Shown piece after piece: positions 1 through 8,396 of a stretch of 64,000 bases of DNA. The stretch's first letter is position 1; every line of letters starts with the position of its first letter. This stretch comes from Actinophytocola oryzae. Lineage in GTDB: Bacteria; Actinomycetota; Actinomycetes; Mycobacteriales; Pseudonocardiaceae. The stretch spans positions 229,095 through 293,094 of the forward strand of contig NZ_SOCP01000012.1 of the NCBI RefSeq assembly GCF_004364325.1, read 5' to 3'. The notes below the pieces were generated by a model. That model saw nothing but the letters and a program-made list of their open reading frames with translations, ran no database searches and was not told the DNA's origin. The position numbers and the translations under genes were made by a program.

Positions 1-1
1 C

Positions 2-364
2 CGCGCGGACCTGGTCCGCTACGCGGGTGCCTCACTCGACTTCAACCCCATTCACTGGAACGAGAAGCTCGCCACCGAGGTCGGGCTGCCGAACGTGATC
101 GCGCACGGAATGCTCACCATGGCGCTCGCGGGACGCCTCGTCACCAACTGGCTCGGCGACGCGGGTGCGTTCGTCGAGTACGGCGCGCGGTTCGTCCGCC
201 CGGTCGTGGTTCCCAACGACGCCGACGGCGCGCTGGTCGAGCTGACCGGCAAGGTCAAGGAAGTCCGCGACGACGGCACCGCCCGCGTCGACATCACCGC
301 CAAGTTCGACGGCAAGGCGGTACTGGGCAAGGCGACCGCGGTCGTCCGCCTGCCGAAGGGCTAG
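2..364 (+). CDS. MaoC-like (hot-dog) dehydratase, 3' part only
   Basis: The frame is open from the window edge and ends at TAG 362-364, giving the last 120 residues; the start lies outside. The DFNPIH motif (nt 38-55) is the hot-dog hydratase active-site signature with catalytic Asp and His, followed by GMLTMALAGR as in MaoC/HadB proteins. In mycobacteria hadABC (3-hydroxyacyl-ACP dehydratase of FAS-II) lies just before trpT-secE-nusG, as here, so a HadB-type subunit is the best reading from family plus synteny. The substrate cannot be read from this fragment. Its stop shares a CTAG with the stop of the convergent IclR gene. Confidence 0.8.
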   Translation, partial: RADLVRYAGASLDFNPIHWNEKLATEVGLPNVIAHGMLTMALAGRLVTNWLGDAGAFVEYGARFVRPVVVPNDADGALVELTGKVKEVRDDGTARVDITAKFDGKAVLGKATAVVRLPKG

Positions 365-1119
365 AACGGCACCGGGGCCAGGTCCTCAGCCGCGCGGACC
401 GTGTGCCAGATCACCTCGGGCGGCACCTCGTCCTCCCTGGTCGACGCCACGATCGCCCACGACGACTCGGGGCTGTCGCGGCGGACCACGGCACCCACGC
501 AGGACACGCCATCGCGGTACTGGCCGTGCTCCATGACCGGCCCGGTGCCGAAGGACGACAGCTCCCGGTCCAGGGCCTCTATGTCGATCACCGTGCGCGT
601 GGTGAAACGGCGCATGCCCTGGTCGGTCAGGTACTCGGCACGCTGGGCCTTCGGCAGCTCGGCCAGCAGGACCTTGCCGAGGACCGTCGCGTGGGCGGCC
701 ACGTCCAGGCCGACCTCCAGGTCCTCCAGGTACGGCGACATCGGGCCTTCGACCATGTCCGCGACGACGACCCGGCCCGACACGAAACGGCCGAGGTAGG
801 CGGTGCGCTGGGTCATGGCCGACAGGTGGCGCAGCACCTCACGGACCTGCGGCGGCTGGTCGAAGGACGCCATCAGGTCGTGGAAGCGGCGGGCGACCGA
901 CGGGCCGAGCACGAAGCCGCCGTCCGGTGAGCGTGCGAGGTAGCCCTCGTAGGCGAGGGTGCGCACGAGGTGGTACGCGGTCGAGAGGTTGAGCTGGCAC
1001 CGACGGGCGATGGCCTTGACCGTCAGGGGCGCGCGACTGCGCCCGACCTCCTCCAGAATGCGGAAGGCCCGGGAGACGGACTGGATCAGGTCCGTTGGCT
1101 GGGGCGCACTGTCGCGCAT
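361..1119 (-). CDS. IclR-family transcriptional regulator
   Basis: 252 residues, the usual size for IclR regulators. The N-terminal winged helix-turn-helix is at about residues 12-65 (VKAIARRCQLNLSTAYHLVR carries the recognition helix). The rest matches the IclR effector-binding domain, including the DGVSCVGAVV segment near residue 205. It starts at ATG 1119. It faces the MaoC gene tail to tail, with stops overlapping in CTAG 361-364, and lies behind the aminotransferase on the same strand. The target operon and ligand are unknown; catabolic or acyl-CoA regulation is common in the family but not shown here. Confidence 0.88.
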   Translation of the reverse strand: MRDSAPQPTDLIQSVSRAFRILEEVGRSRAPLTVKAIARRCQLNLSTAYHLVRTLAYEGYLARSPDGGFVLGPSVARRFHDLMASFDQPPQVREVLRHLSAMTQRTAYLGRFVSGRVVVADMVEGPMSPYLEDLEVGLDVAAHATVLGKVLLAELPKAQRAEYLTDQGMRRFTTRTVIDIEALDRELSSFGTGPVMEHGQYRDGVSCVGAVVRRDSPESSWAIVASTREDEVPPEVIWHTVRAAEDLAPVPF

Positions 1120-1248
1120 GCGTCACCGTCCCGCGAGCGCGGCTTTGTCACTATCTGAAATTTTACGACTTTCTACCGGGACCCGCGCGCTGTCAGCCTC
1201 GGAGCAACCCCCGCGATGGCTCTTCCGGCCCTGACCCTGCCGGAGGAA

Positions 1249-1298
1249 CCTGAATGGCGCCTTCCGGGCTCTCGGATCCGCGGAAGGCGTCATTCAGG
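1249..1298 (-). terminator. Rho-independent-type hairpin after the aminotransferase
   Basis: Arms 1249-1266 and 1281-1298 pair over 18 bp with one mismatch around a 14-nt loop. The hairpin begins 8 nt past the aminotransferase stop codon (1306-1308) on the minus strand. There is no clear U tract, as is common in high-GC actinobacteria. Confidence 0.75.
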
Positions 1299-1305
1299 CA
1301 GGGCT

Positions 1306-2526
1306 TTACTTCGCTTCCGACAGCAGGGCACCCATCCGGGTGACCCCGGTGACGAGGTCGTCGTCACCCAGCGCGTACGAAAGCCGGAAGTAGCCGGGCG
1401 TGCCGAACGCCTCGCCGGGCACGACCGCGACCTCGGCGTGCTCGAGCACGAGAGCGGCGAGGTCGACGCTCGTGGCCGCACGCACGCCGCGGATCTCCTT
1501 GCCGAGCAGGTCCTTGACCGACGGGTACACGTAGAACGCGCCCTGGGGTGTCGGGCAGGTGACGCCGGGGATCTCCGAGAGCATCTTCACGATGGTCTGC
1601 CTGCGGCGGTCGAACGCGGTGCGCATCCCGTGCGCGGCGTCCAGCGAACCGGACACGGCGGCCAGGGCGGCCCGCTGCGACACGTTCGCGACGTTCGACG
1701 TCAGGTGCGACTGCAGGTTGGCGGCGGCCTTCGTGACGTCGGCGGGGCTGATCATCCAGCCGACCCGCCAGCCCGTCATGGCGTAGGTCTTGGCGACACC
1801 GTTGATGACCACACAGGTGTCGGCCAGCTCGGGCACGACGACCGGCATGGAGACGGACTCGACGCCGTCGTAGGTCAGGTGCTCGTAGATCTCGTCGGTG
1901 ATCACCCAGATGCCGTGCTCGACGGCCCAGCGGCCGATGGCCTCGACCTGCTCACGCGGGTACACCGCGCCGGTCGGGTTGGACGGCGAACAGAACAGCA
2001 GCGCCTTGGTCCTCGGCGTGCGGGCGGCCTCGAGCTGTTCGACCGTGGCCAGGTACCCGGTCGTCTCGTCGGCCACCACGGGCACGGTGACGCCGCCCGC
2101 GAGGCCGATGGACTCGGGGTAGGTGGTCCAGTACGGCGCGGGCAGGAGCACCTCGTCGCCCGGGTCGATCAGGGTGGCGAACGCCTGGTAGACGGCCTGC
2201 TTGCCGCCGTTGGTGACCAGCACCTGGCTTGCCGCGACCTCGTAGCCGGAGTCACGCAGCGTCTTGGCCGCGATGGCCTCGCGCAGCTCGGGCAGGCCGC
2301 CGGCCGGGGTGTACCGGTGGTTCTTCGCGTCGTGGGTCGCCGCCGCGGCGGCCTCGACGATCTCGGGTGGGGTGGGGAAGTCGGGCTCACCCGCGCCGAA
2401 GCCGATGACGGGGCGGCCCGCAGCCTTCAGCGCCTTCGCCTTCGCGTCCACCGCCAGCGTGGCGGACTCGGCGATGCCGCCGATTCGTGCGGAGATCCGG
2501 CGAGGGGTGACGGTGGTCTCGCTCAT
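1306..2526 (-). CDS. aspC: Pyridoxal-phosphate aspartate aminotransferase (class I)
   Basis: 406 residues from ATG 2526; an in-frame ATG 99 nt upstream would add residues unlike the family, so the MSETTV start was chosen. Fold type I aminotransferase signatures: YTPAGGLPELR near residue 72, SNPTG at 182-186, DEIYEHL at 211-217, and the PLP lysine at about K246 in AKTYAMTGWR. A C-terminal FRLSYAL holds the carboxylate-binding Arg. It should interconvert aspartate plus 2-oxoglutarate with oxaloacetate plus glutamate in the cytosol. Actinobacteria often carry this gene beside the trpT-secE-nusG cluster. It is read away from the ankyrin-like gene, so the 58-bp gap must hold both promoters. Confidence 0.92.
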   Translation of the reverse strand: MSETTVTPRRISARIGGIAESATLAVDAKAKALKAAGRPVIGFGAGEPDFPTPPEIVEAAAAATHDAKNHRYTPAGGLPELREAIAAKTLRDSGYEVAASQVLVTNGGKQAVYQAFATLIDPGDEVLLPAPYWTTYPESIGLAGGVTVPVVADETTGYLATVEQLEAARTPRTKALLFCSPSNPTGAVYPREQVEAIGRWAVEHGIWVITDEIYEHLTYDGVESVSMPVVVPELADTCVVINGVAKTYAMTGWRVGWMISPADVTKAAANLQSHLTSNVANVSQRAALAAVSGSLDAAHGMRTAFDRRRQTIVKMLSEIPGVTCPTPQGAFYVYPSVKDLLGKEIRGVRAATSVDLAALVLEHAEVAVVPGEAFGTPGYFRLSYALGDDDLVTGVTRMGALLSEAK

Positions 2527-2584
2527 GCTGGCATCGTCGCAGATTCGGCAAACGTGATAGCGACTGGCCGTTAACGTCGAACCC

Positions 2585-3235
2585 GTGGCTACGGCGGAGT
2601 GGGACGGTGTGACACGCCGTGACACCTACAAGGAACACGTGCTCGCGAACAGGGACGCGTTGGCGGACGCCGCCCGCGACGGCAGGTGGGACGAGGTGTT
2701 CGCCCGTCTCGACGAGGACCCGTCGCTGGTCAACGCCTGGCGGCCGGGTGGAACCAGCTGGTACACGCCGGTGCACCAGGCGGCCTGGCACGGCGTCGAC
2801 CTGCCGACCGTGCGCAGGCTGCTCACCTACGGCCCGTGGCTGACGCTGCGTGACGCGCGGGGCGACCGGCCGCTGGACATCGCACTGCGTGGCGGCCGCG
2901 CACACCTCGACGGGCCACTCGTGCCGGTGGTCCGCAACCCGGTGTCGACCGACACCCTGACCGCGCTCCGGCGCCACCTCCACGGGCTGGTCCGCGAGCG
3001 CGCGGCGGAGCTGGTGGACGAGCAGGAGCTGCGCCTGCCGGAGCCTGTCGTGCTGACCGAGCTCGGCGACCCCGGCCTGTGGTTCGCCGTGCCGGGAATG
3101 TACGGCGGCTTCCACATCGTCCTGCGAGGTGAGGAGCTCGCGGTCGAGAGCTGGAGCCGAGTGGTCGGGGGCTCCGGCCAGCGGCACCTGATCACCCGCG
3201 ACGGGTGCGTGCTGACCGAGCAGGGGTTCGTCTGA
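2585..3235 (+). CDS. Ankyrin-repeat-like protein, function unknown
   Basis: 216 residues from GTG 2585. Residues about 25-105 read like two degenerate ankyrin repeats: WDEVFARLDEDPSLVNAW, then TPVHQAAWHGVDLPTVRRLL and LRDARGDRPLDIAL, which carry the ankyrin TPLHxAA and GxTPLxxA patterns. The C-terminal part (GLWFAVPGMYGGFHIVL) is a separate unrecognised region. No signal peptide or membrane segment is seen, so it is probably a cytosolic protein-protein interaction module. The gene is monocistronic between the divergent aminotransferase and tRNA-Trp. No enzymatic role can be assigned. Confidence 0.75.
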   Translation: MATAEWDGVTRRDTYKEHVLANRDALADAARDGRWDEVFARLDEDPSLVNAWRPGGTSWYTPVHQAAWHGVDLPTVRRLLTYGPWLTLRDARGDRPLDIALRGGRAHLDGPLVPVVRNPVSTDTLTALRRHLHGLVRERAAELVDEQELRLPEPVVLTELGDPGLWFAVPGMYGGFHIVLRGEELAVESWSRVVGGSGQRHLITRDGCVLTEQGFV

Positions 3236-3254
3236 GCCGGTTTGACCGGCGCGG

Positions 3255-3285
3255 TTGCGGGCGGGTTTCGTCCTTGCCGTACACT
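3255..3285 (+). promoter_or_regulatory. Probable promoter of trpT-secE-nusG
   Basis: A -35-like TTGCGG (3255-3260) and a -10 TACACT (3280-3285) are separated by 19 nt, upstream of tRNA-Trp and secE. The -10 fits the actinobacterial TANNNT pattern; the spacer is longer than the usual 17 nt. No RNA evidence. Confidence 0.5.
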
Positions 3286-3379
3286 CTTGAACTTGGAAGT
3301 TGCCGATCCCGCTCCGCGTGCGACACGGGGCAGGTCGAATGCGTCCAATAATCGGGTTGCCGAGTGATCGGTGGCGCGA

Positions 3380-3452
<73 letters not shown>

Positions 3453-3511
3453 CGTCAGGCGCAAGCCGGTGAACACCGGGTCCGTGATGATCTTCGAGCG
3501 GAGGAACTGGC

Positions 3512-4000
3512 GTGGTCGACGACCGGGACAAGGAAGAGAGCAAGGGACAGGAACGCCCCTCTCGTCCGGTCACCGCCGCTGCGCGGCGTGAGCGCCGTGC
3601 TTCCGCTCGCCCCGCGGCGCGGAAGGAGGCCTCGACGGACGAGGCCGCCAAGCCGGCGCGGACGGGTGCGAAGAGCACCGCGGACGAGAAGGTGAAGCCG
3701 AAGGCCAAGGCCAAGGTCGACGCGAAGTCGGATGCCAAGACTGCCGCCACCAAGGGCGAGCACAAGAAGGGCAGGCCGACGCCGACGCGCGACCGCAAGG
3801 AGTCGGGCCCCGGCTTCTTCGCGAGGATCTTCCGCTTCCTGAAGGAAGTGGTCGCGGAGCTGCGCAAGGTCATCTGGCCGACGCGCAAGCAGATGATTAC
3901 GTATACGGCCGTCGTGCTGGTCTTCGTGGCCTTCATGGTGGCGCTGATCGCGGGAATCGACTTCGGGCTCGCCAAGGGCGTGCTGGCACTGTTCGGCTGA
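3512..4000 (+). CDS. secE: Preprotein translocase subunit SecE
   Basis: 162 residues from GTG 3512, with GGAGGAA just upstream. SecE stabilises SecY in the SecYEG channel at the cytoplasmic membrane. Residues about 1-100 are a lysine/alanine-rich charged extension typical of actinobacterial SecE. The conserved part is at the C-terminus: FLKEVVAELRKVIWPTRKQM followed by one hydrophobic segment (YTAVVLVFVAFMVALIAGI). It lies between tRNA-Trp and nusG in the universal secE-nusG order and is probably cotranscribed with them. Confidence 0.96.
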   Translation: MVDDRDKEESKGQERPSRPVTAAARRERRASARPAARKEASTDEAAKPARTGAKSTADEKVKPKAKAKVDAKSDAKTAATKGEHKKGRPTPTRDRKESGPGFFARIFRFLKEVVAELRKVIWPTRKQMITYTAVVLVFVAFMVALIAGIDFGLAKGVLALFG

Positions 4001-4071
4001 GCCGCGCCCACGCGGGCGCGCCGGCAGGGTGGGCGGAGTACGCGATCGATGAAAGGAAGCGGGACCGAACA

Positions 4072-4932
4072 GTGAGCTCCGACAACGGTGTGGCCGACAG
4101 CGACGAGCTGACCGGCCTGTCCGAGGACGGCGACGTGCGCACCGAGGAGGTCGCGGCCGCCGAGGCCGCGCTGGCCGTCGACCCAGAGGTCGAGGCCGCC
4201 GCCGAGGATGACGACGACGTCGACGACCTCGCCGACGCCGATGCGGACGACGTCGACGACACGGACACTGACGACGACGCCGATGCGGACGACGTGGCCG
4301 AGGACGCGGTCGAGGAAGAGGTCGACCCCGCCGCCGAGATGCGTGACGCGCTGCGTCGCGCGCCGGGCGCCTGGTACGTCGTGCACTCCTACGCGGGCTA
4401 CGAGAACAAGGTCAAGACCAACCTCGAGACCCGCATCGGGACCCTCGACATGGAGGACTACATCTTCCAGGTCGAGGTGCCGACCGAAGAGGTCACCGAG
4501 ATCAAGAACGGCCAGCGCAAGCAGGTGCAGCGCAAGGTGCTGCCCGGCTACATCCTCGTGCGGATGGAGCTGAACGACCCGTCGTGGTCCGCGGTGCGCA
4601 ACACCCCGGGCGTCACCGGGTTCGTCGGCGCGACGTCCAAGCCGTCGCCGCTCACCATCGACGAGGTCCTCAAGTTCCTCCTTCCGCAGGTGGAGGAGGC
4701 CAAACCGGCGGCAGCCGGCAAGGGCACGACGGCGACGCCGGCCAAGGGTCCGGTCGTCGAGGTCGACTTCGAGGTCGGCGAGTCGGTCACCGTCATGGAC
4801 GGTCCGTTCGCCACCCTGCCCGCGACGATCAGCGAGGTCAACGCGGACGGGCAGAAGCTCAAGGTCCTCGTGTCGATCTTCGGCCGCGAGACTCCGGTCG
4901 AGCTGTCGTTCAGCCAGGTCTCGAAGATCTGA
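4072..4932 (+). CDS. nusG: Transcription elongation/antitermination factor NusG
   Basis: 286 residues from GTG 4072. Residues 1-95 are a very acidic extension dominated by Asp and Glu. The NGN domain begins near residue 99 (WYVVHSYAGYENKVKTNLE), which binds RNA polymerase, and the KOW domain fills the last ~55 residues (VGESVTVMDGPFATLPATI). E. coli NusG has about 180 residues, so the acidic tail accounts for the extra length, as in other actinobacteria. It follows secE and precedes rplK in the standard order. Confidence 0.96.
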   Translation: MSSDNGVADSDELTGLSEDGDVRTEEVAAAEAALAVDPEVEAAAEDDDDVDDLADADADDVDDTDTDDDADADDVAEDAVEEEVDPAAEMRDALRRAPGAWYVVHSYAGYENKVKTNLETRIGTLDMEDYIFQVEVPTEEVTEIKNGQRKQVQRKVLPGYILVRMELNDPSWSAVRNTPGVTGFVGATSKPSPLTIDEVLKFLLPQVEEAKPAAAGKGTTATPAKGPVVEVDFEVGESVTVMDGPFATLPATISEVNADGQKLKVLVSIFGRETPVELSFSQVSKI

Positions 4933-4969
4933 GCCTGATCGCCGCCGAATTCACTAGTCAGGGAAAGAA

Positions 4970-5401
4970 ATGCCACCCAAGAAGAAGAAGCTGGCCGCGA
5001 TCATCAAGCTGCAGATCACGGCCGGCCAGGCCAACCCGGCGCCGCCCGTGGGTCCCGCCCTCGGTCAGCACGGCGTCAACATCATGGATTTCTGCAAGCA
5101 GTACAACGCCGCGACCGAGTCGCAGCGCGGCACCGTGGTGCCTGTGGAGATCTCGGTCTACGAGGACCGTTCGTTCGACTTCAAGCTCAAGACCCCGCCT
5201 GCCGCGAAGCTGCTGCTCAAGGCCGCGGGCGTCGACAAGGGCTCGGGCGAGCCGCACCGCACCAAGGTCGGCAAGGTGACCTGGGACCAGGTGCGTGAGA
5301 TCGCCGAGACCAAGAAGTCGGACCTCAACGCCAACGACGTCGACCAGGCAGCCAAGATCATCGCCGGCACGGCTCGCTCCATGGGCATCACGGTCGAATA
5401 G
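4970..5401 (+). CDS. rplK: 50S ribosomal protein L11
   Basis: 143 residues, the standard length. L11 binds the GTPase-associated region of 23S rRNA (helices 43/44). The N-terminal domain has the proline-rich hinge NPAPPVGPALGQHGVN, where thiopeptides such as thiostrepton contact L11; the C-terminal rRNA-binding domain follows (GEPHRTKVGKVTWDQVREIA). It starts at ATG 4970 after a GGGAAAG-type ribosome-binding site and is followed by rplA, as in most bacteria. Confidence 0.98.
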   Translation: MPPKKKKLAAIIKLQITAGQANPAPPVGPALGQHGVNIMDFCKQYNAATESQRGTVVPVEISVYEDRSFDFKLKTPPAAKLLLKAAGVDKGSGEPHRTKVGKVTWDQVREIAETKKSDLNANDVDQAAKIIAGTARSMGITVE

Positions 5402-5469
5402 TCACTGAACTCGTGGGAGAGCCAGGCGCTGGCTCACCAACCACTGGCTTCGTTTCGTAAGGAAGTGTT

Positions 5470-6186
5470 ATGGCACAGCGCAGTAAGGCCTACCGTCAGG
5501 CCGCAGAACTGATCGACCGTGAGCGGCTGTACTCGCCGCTCGAGGCCGCGAAGCTCGCGAAGGAGACGTCCAGGGTCAAGATGGACGCGACCGTCGAGGT
5601 CGCCATCCGTCTCGGCGTGGACCCCCGCAAGGCCGACCAGATGGTGCGCGGCACGGTCAACCTGCCGCACGGCACCGGCAAGACCGCACGCGTGATCGTG
5701 TTCGCGACCGGTGACAAGGCCAACGAGGCCGTCTCCGCCGGTGCGGACGAGGTGGGCGCCGAGGACCTGATCGAGCGTATCCAGGGTGGCTGGCTCGACT
5801 TCGACGCCGCGATCGCGACCCCCGACCAGATGGCCAAGGTCGGTCGCATCGCCCGCATCCTCGGCCCGCGCGGCCTCATGCCGAACCCGAAGACCGGCAC
5901 CGTCACCCCGGACGTGACCAAGGCCATCACCGAGATCAAAGGTGGCAAGATCAACTTTCGGGTCGACAAGCAGGCCAACCTGCACCTGGTGATCGGCAAG
6001 GCGTCCTTCGACCAGGACAAGCTGGTGGAGAACTACGCCGCGGCCCTCGACGAGGTCCTGCGTGCGAAGCCGTCGGCCGCCAAGGGCCGGTACCTGAAGA
6101 AGGTCACCTTCTCGACGACCATGGGCCCGGGCATCCCGGTCGACCCCGCTCGCACCCGCAACCTGCTGCAGGACGAGCCGGTCTGA
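5470..6186 (+). CDS. rplA: 50S ribosomal protein L1
   Basis: 238 residues, the normal size. L1 forms the mobile stalk beside the E site and in E. coli represses its own rplK-rplA mRNA. Signatures include ILGPRGLMPNPKTGTVT (about residues 130-147), the L1 family core, and KGGKINFRVDK. The start ATG 5470 follows GGAAG. A perfect 23-bp hairpin directly after the stop closes the secE-nusG-rplK-rplA unit. Confidence 0.98.
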   Translation: MAQRSKAYRQAAELIDRERLYSPLEAAKLAKETSRVKMDATVEVAIRLGVDPRKADQMVRGTVNLPHGTGKTARVIVFATGDKANEAVSAGADEVGAEDLIERIQGGWLDFDAAIATPDQMAKVGRIARILGPRGLMPNPKTGTVTPDVTKAITEIKGGKINFRVDKQANLHLVIGKASFDQDKLVENYAAALDEVLRAKPSAAKGRYLKKVTFSTTMGPGIPVDPARTRNLLQDEPV

Positions 6187-6198
6187 TCCCCTTCTGAC

Positions 6199-6249
6199 AC
6201 GACGAGAGCGGGCCCCCTTCGTTCGGCGAAGGGGGCCCGCTCTCGTCGT
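6199..6249. terminator. Bidirectional terminator between rplA and the S1 protease gene
   Basis: Arms 6199-6221 and 6227-6249 are perfect 23-bp inverted complements around a 5-nt TTCGG loop. The hairpin lies between two converging genes (stops at 6186 and 6255) and can serve both strands. Confidence 0.92.
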
Positions 6250-6254
6250 TCCGG

Positions 6255-7169
6255 CTAGCCGATCTCTGCGCCCACCGCCTCCAGTGCGGTCGTGACGGGC
6301 TGGAAGAACGTCACGCCACCGTCGGTGCAGTCACCCGAGCCGCCGGAGGTCAGGCCGATGGCGCTGCCGTCGTCGGTGAACAGGGGGCCACCGCTGTCGC
6401 CGGGCTCCGCGCACACGGTCGTCTGGATCAGACCGGTGACCGTGCCCTCCGGGTAGTTCACCGTGGCGTCCAGCGCGACGACGTCACCGTCGAACAGGCC
6501 GGTGGTGCTGCCCATGCGGAAGACCTGCTGGCCGACCTGCGCGTCGGCGGCCTGGTTGATCTGGAACTGCTGGCCGTTGCCGAGGTCCACGACGCTCGGG
6601 GCGTTCGTGGTCTCGTCGTCGTAGGTCACCAGGGCGAAGTCACCATCACCGGGGAAGAGCGCCTCCTGGACGGTGGCGATGGGGCCACCGTTCTGCTCGT
6701 CGGACCACTGGTCGAAGGCGACGCCGCAGTGGCCTGCGGTCAGGAAGGCGGGGTTGCCGTCCGCCGTGGCGACGTTGAAGCCGAGGGAACACCGCGCGCC
6801 TTCCGCGAAGATCGCGTCACCGCCCTCGGCACGCAGCTCGAACTTGCCCTTGGTCCGCTTGAGCGTGGCGACGTCGTCCCCGACCGCGTTCACGGTGGAC
6901 TCGAGGTTGTCCCAGGTGTTCCCGGTGACGGTCGAGTCGGCGGTGACGACCATCTTCCCGGTGGTGGGGTCCGTGGCCCACGCCGTGCCGGGGATGTGGT
7001 CCTGCCGCATCGTTCTCAACGTCGCCAGATCACGGTCCCCGGAGGGCGCGCTCCTGGCGTCCTCCGCGTTGGCCTGCGGTAACAGCACCGCGACGAGTGC
7101 GACGAGCGCTACGCCGCCTGCTCCCAGGAACAGGGCTTTCCGCGTGGCCGGCTTGTGTTTGGCACGCAA
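6255..7169 (-). CDS. Secreted chymotrypsin-fold serine protease (S1, streptogrisin-like)
   Basis: 304 residues from TTG 7169, chosen because GAGGAGG lies 7 nt upstream; longer in-frame starts would precede this site. An N-terminal basic stretch and hydrophobic segment (about residues 12-31) form a signal peptide, followed by a propeptide-like region. The mature domain shows the triad His147 (LTAGHC), Asp177 (DFALV) and Ser259 (GDSGGP), with Cys127/Cys148 and Cys253/Cys281 placed for disulfides, as in alpha-lytic protease and streptogrisins. It is probably an extracellular protease with autocatalytic maturation. It is read against the ribosomal genes and separates rplA from rplJ. Confidence 0.9.
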   Translation of the reverse strand: MRAKHKPATRKALFLGAGGVALVALVAVLLPQANAEDARSAPSGDRDLATLRTMRQDHIPGTAWATDPTTGKMVVTADSTVTGNTWDNLESTVNAVGDDVATLKRTKGKFELRAEGGDAIFAEGARCSLGFNVATADGNPAFLTAGHCGVAFDQWSDEQNGGPIATVQEALFPGDGDFALVTYDDETTNAPSVVDLGNGQQFQINQAADAQVGQQVFRMGSTTGLFDGDVVALDATVNYPEGTVTGLIQTTVCAEPGDSGGPLFTDDGSAIGLTSGGSGDCTDGGVTFFQPVTTALEAVGAEIG

Positions 7170-7278
7170 TTCGCGACCTCCTCGGTAGTGGATTGGTGCG
7201 CACTGGTGTCCACCCACACACGAGAAAGATTTGGTAACGGTTCACGGAAGCCGTGATCGACTCAGCCGAAACGAAACG

Positions 7279-8139
7279 TCAGGTGGTCGGAGGAGTGCTT
7301 GCGGACCCGCCGCAGTTCTCCGGTTCTACCTGGTGGCCTGAGACAATCCACTGGGCGTCTCCGCCGCCCGCGCCCTCGGAGTTGGGGATCTTGCTCAGCG
7401 TCAGCAGGCCCAGTCGCGGGCCGCCGGTGACCTCCAGGGCACAGGAGCTGACCGACACCGTGTCGCCGGTCGCAGGCACCGCGGAAGTGGGGATCCACGG
7501 GTTGGCGTACTCGGACTTCATGTGCTTCGCGGCGATTCCGTTGTGGATGGTCATCACGATCTGCGAGCACGTGTTCCCGTACTCGGACATGTTCTCGGTG
7601 AACTGGGCGCGCCCGTCGTCGGTGAAACGGCTGCACGCGCTCTTGGCGTCGCCCTGCGCGATGTCGTCGTAGACCTTCTGCACCGCGTTTCTCGGCGACG
7701 TTTCGAAGATCAGGTTCGTGGTCGCCTTGCCGCCGCCGGTTTCGTGCGCGGGCGGCTGGTCGTGGTCCTCGCCGAGGAAGTAGTCGACGGCGAAATAACC
7801 CGCCACTACCAGAACCGCGAGCACGACGAGGCCCGTGATGATCTTGCTGACGGCCGCCTTCAGCATGCGTTTCGGCAGGCTCTCCTTCGGCGGGGGCTGA
7901 CCCCACGGCTGGAGGAGGCCGGGTGGCGGGTTGCCGGGCGGCATGCCCTCGTCGGCGGCCTTGCGCATCAGCTCCTGGAAGCGTTGGAACTCCTGGAACT
8001 GGCGGACCTGCTCCGGCGTGATGTCGTTGGGTGGCCGTTGCGCGGGCGGGGGAGCGGGGCCCGGGCCCGGCACCAGGCCAGGCGGTAGCGCGGGGGGTTC
8101 CTCACCCGGGTGCTCGTTGGTGGCCACGGCCCCCATCAT
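7279..8139 (-). CDS. Single-pass membrane protein with proline-rich N-terminus, unknown
   Basis: About 286 residues. The cytosolic N-terminal part is rich in Pro, Gln and Glu (PGPGPAPPPAQRPP; QVRQFQEFQRFQELMRKA). One membrane segment follows (KIITGLVVLAVLVVAGYFAV), then an extracytoplasmic domain of ~160 residues with four cysteines and a NTF2-like or DUF4878-like look (NAVQKVYDDIAQGDAKSACSRF). ATG 8139 is used, but ATG 8136 and GTG 8127 are equally possible because no strong ribosome-binding site stands out. It is divergent from rplJ. No function is assigned. Confidence 0.65.
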   Translation of the reverse strand: MMGAVATNEHPGEEPPALPPGLVPGPGPAPPPAQRPPNDITPEQVRQFQEFQRFQELMRKAADEGMPPGNPPPGLLQPWGQPPPKESLPKRMLKAAVSKIITGLVVLAVLVVAGYFAVDYFLGEDHDQPPAHETGGGKATTNLIFETSPRNAVQKVYDDIAQGDAKSACSRFTDDGRAQFTENMSEYGNTCSQIVMTIHNGIAAKHMKSEYANPWIPTSAVPATGDTVSVSSCALEVTGGPRLGLLTLSKIPNSEGAGGGDAQWIVSGHQVEPENCGGSASTPPTT

Positions 8140-8166
8140 GCCGTGTCGGCTCACGGGTACACCCGG

Positions 8167-8197
8167 TTCGGGGGGTCTCACAACCGCAACGTACGAT
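8167..8197 (+). promoter_or_regulatory. Possible rplJ-rplL promoter
   Basis: A TANNNT-type -10 (TACGAT, 8192-8197) lies 19 nt after a weak -35-like TTCGGG (8167-8172), in the gap between the divergent membrane-protein gene and rplJ. The rplJ start is 200 nt downstream, leaving a long leader. Confidence 0.35.
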
Positions 8198-8199
8198 TG

Positions 8200-8396
8200 T
8201 CGGTGGTTCTACCGAAGACCGCTGGTTCCTGCCCACGGGCAGGCGAAGGTCCCGCGACCGCGGGCGGCCCGCGCAGGCGAGAACGAGGCCGTGCACTCGT
8301 GCACCAAGCTACGCCCCGTGCCGTTCTGCGCCGGGGCGTTCGTCGTCTCCGGGCCCCGAAAGGGCCAGTGGCTACAGCCACAGAGAGGAGGCGACC
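8200..8396 (+). promoter_or_regulatory. Long 5' leader of rplJ-rplL, candidate L10 leader
   Basis: About 200 nt precede rplJ without a gene. A 7-bp hairpin (CGCCCCG 8312-8318 with CGGGGCG 8332-8338) and a GGGCC/GGCCC pair near 8352-8367 lie shortly before the start. Bacterial rplJL mRNAs often carry an L10-L7/L12 binding site in this position for autoregulation, so the leader is a fair candidate. A covariance-model search is needed to confirm it. Confidence 0.45.

Noticed and set aside
8031..8396. N-terminal extension of rplJ
   Set aside because: The frame is open, but L10 starts at 8397 with a strong ribosome-binding site and the upstream residues do not resemble L10.
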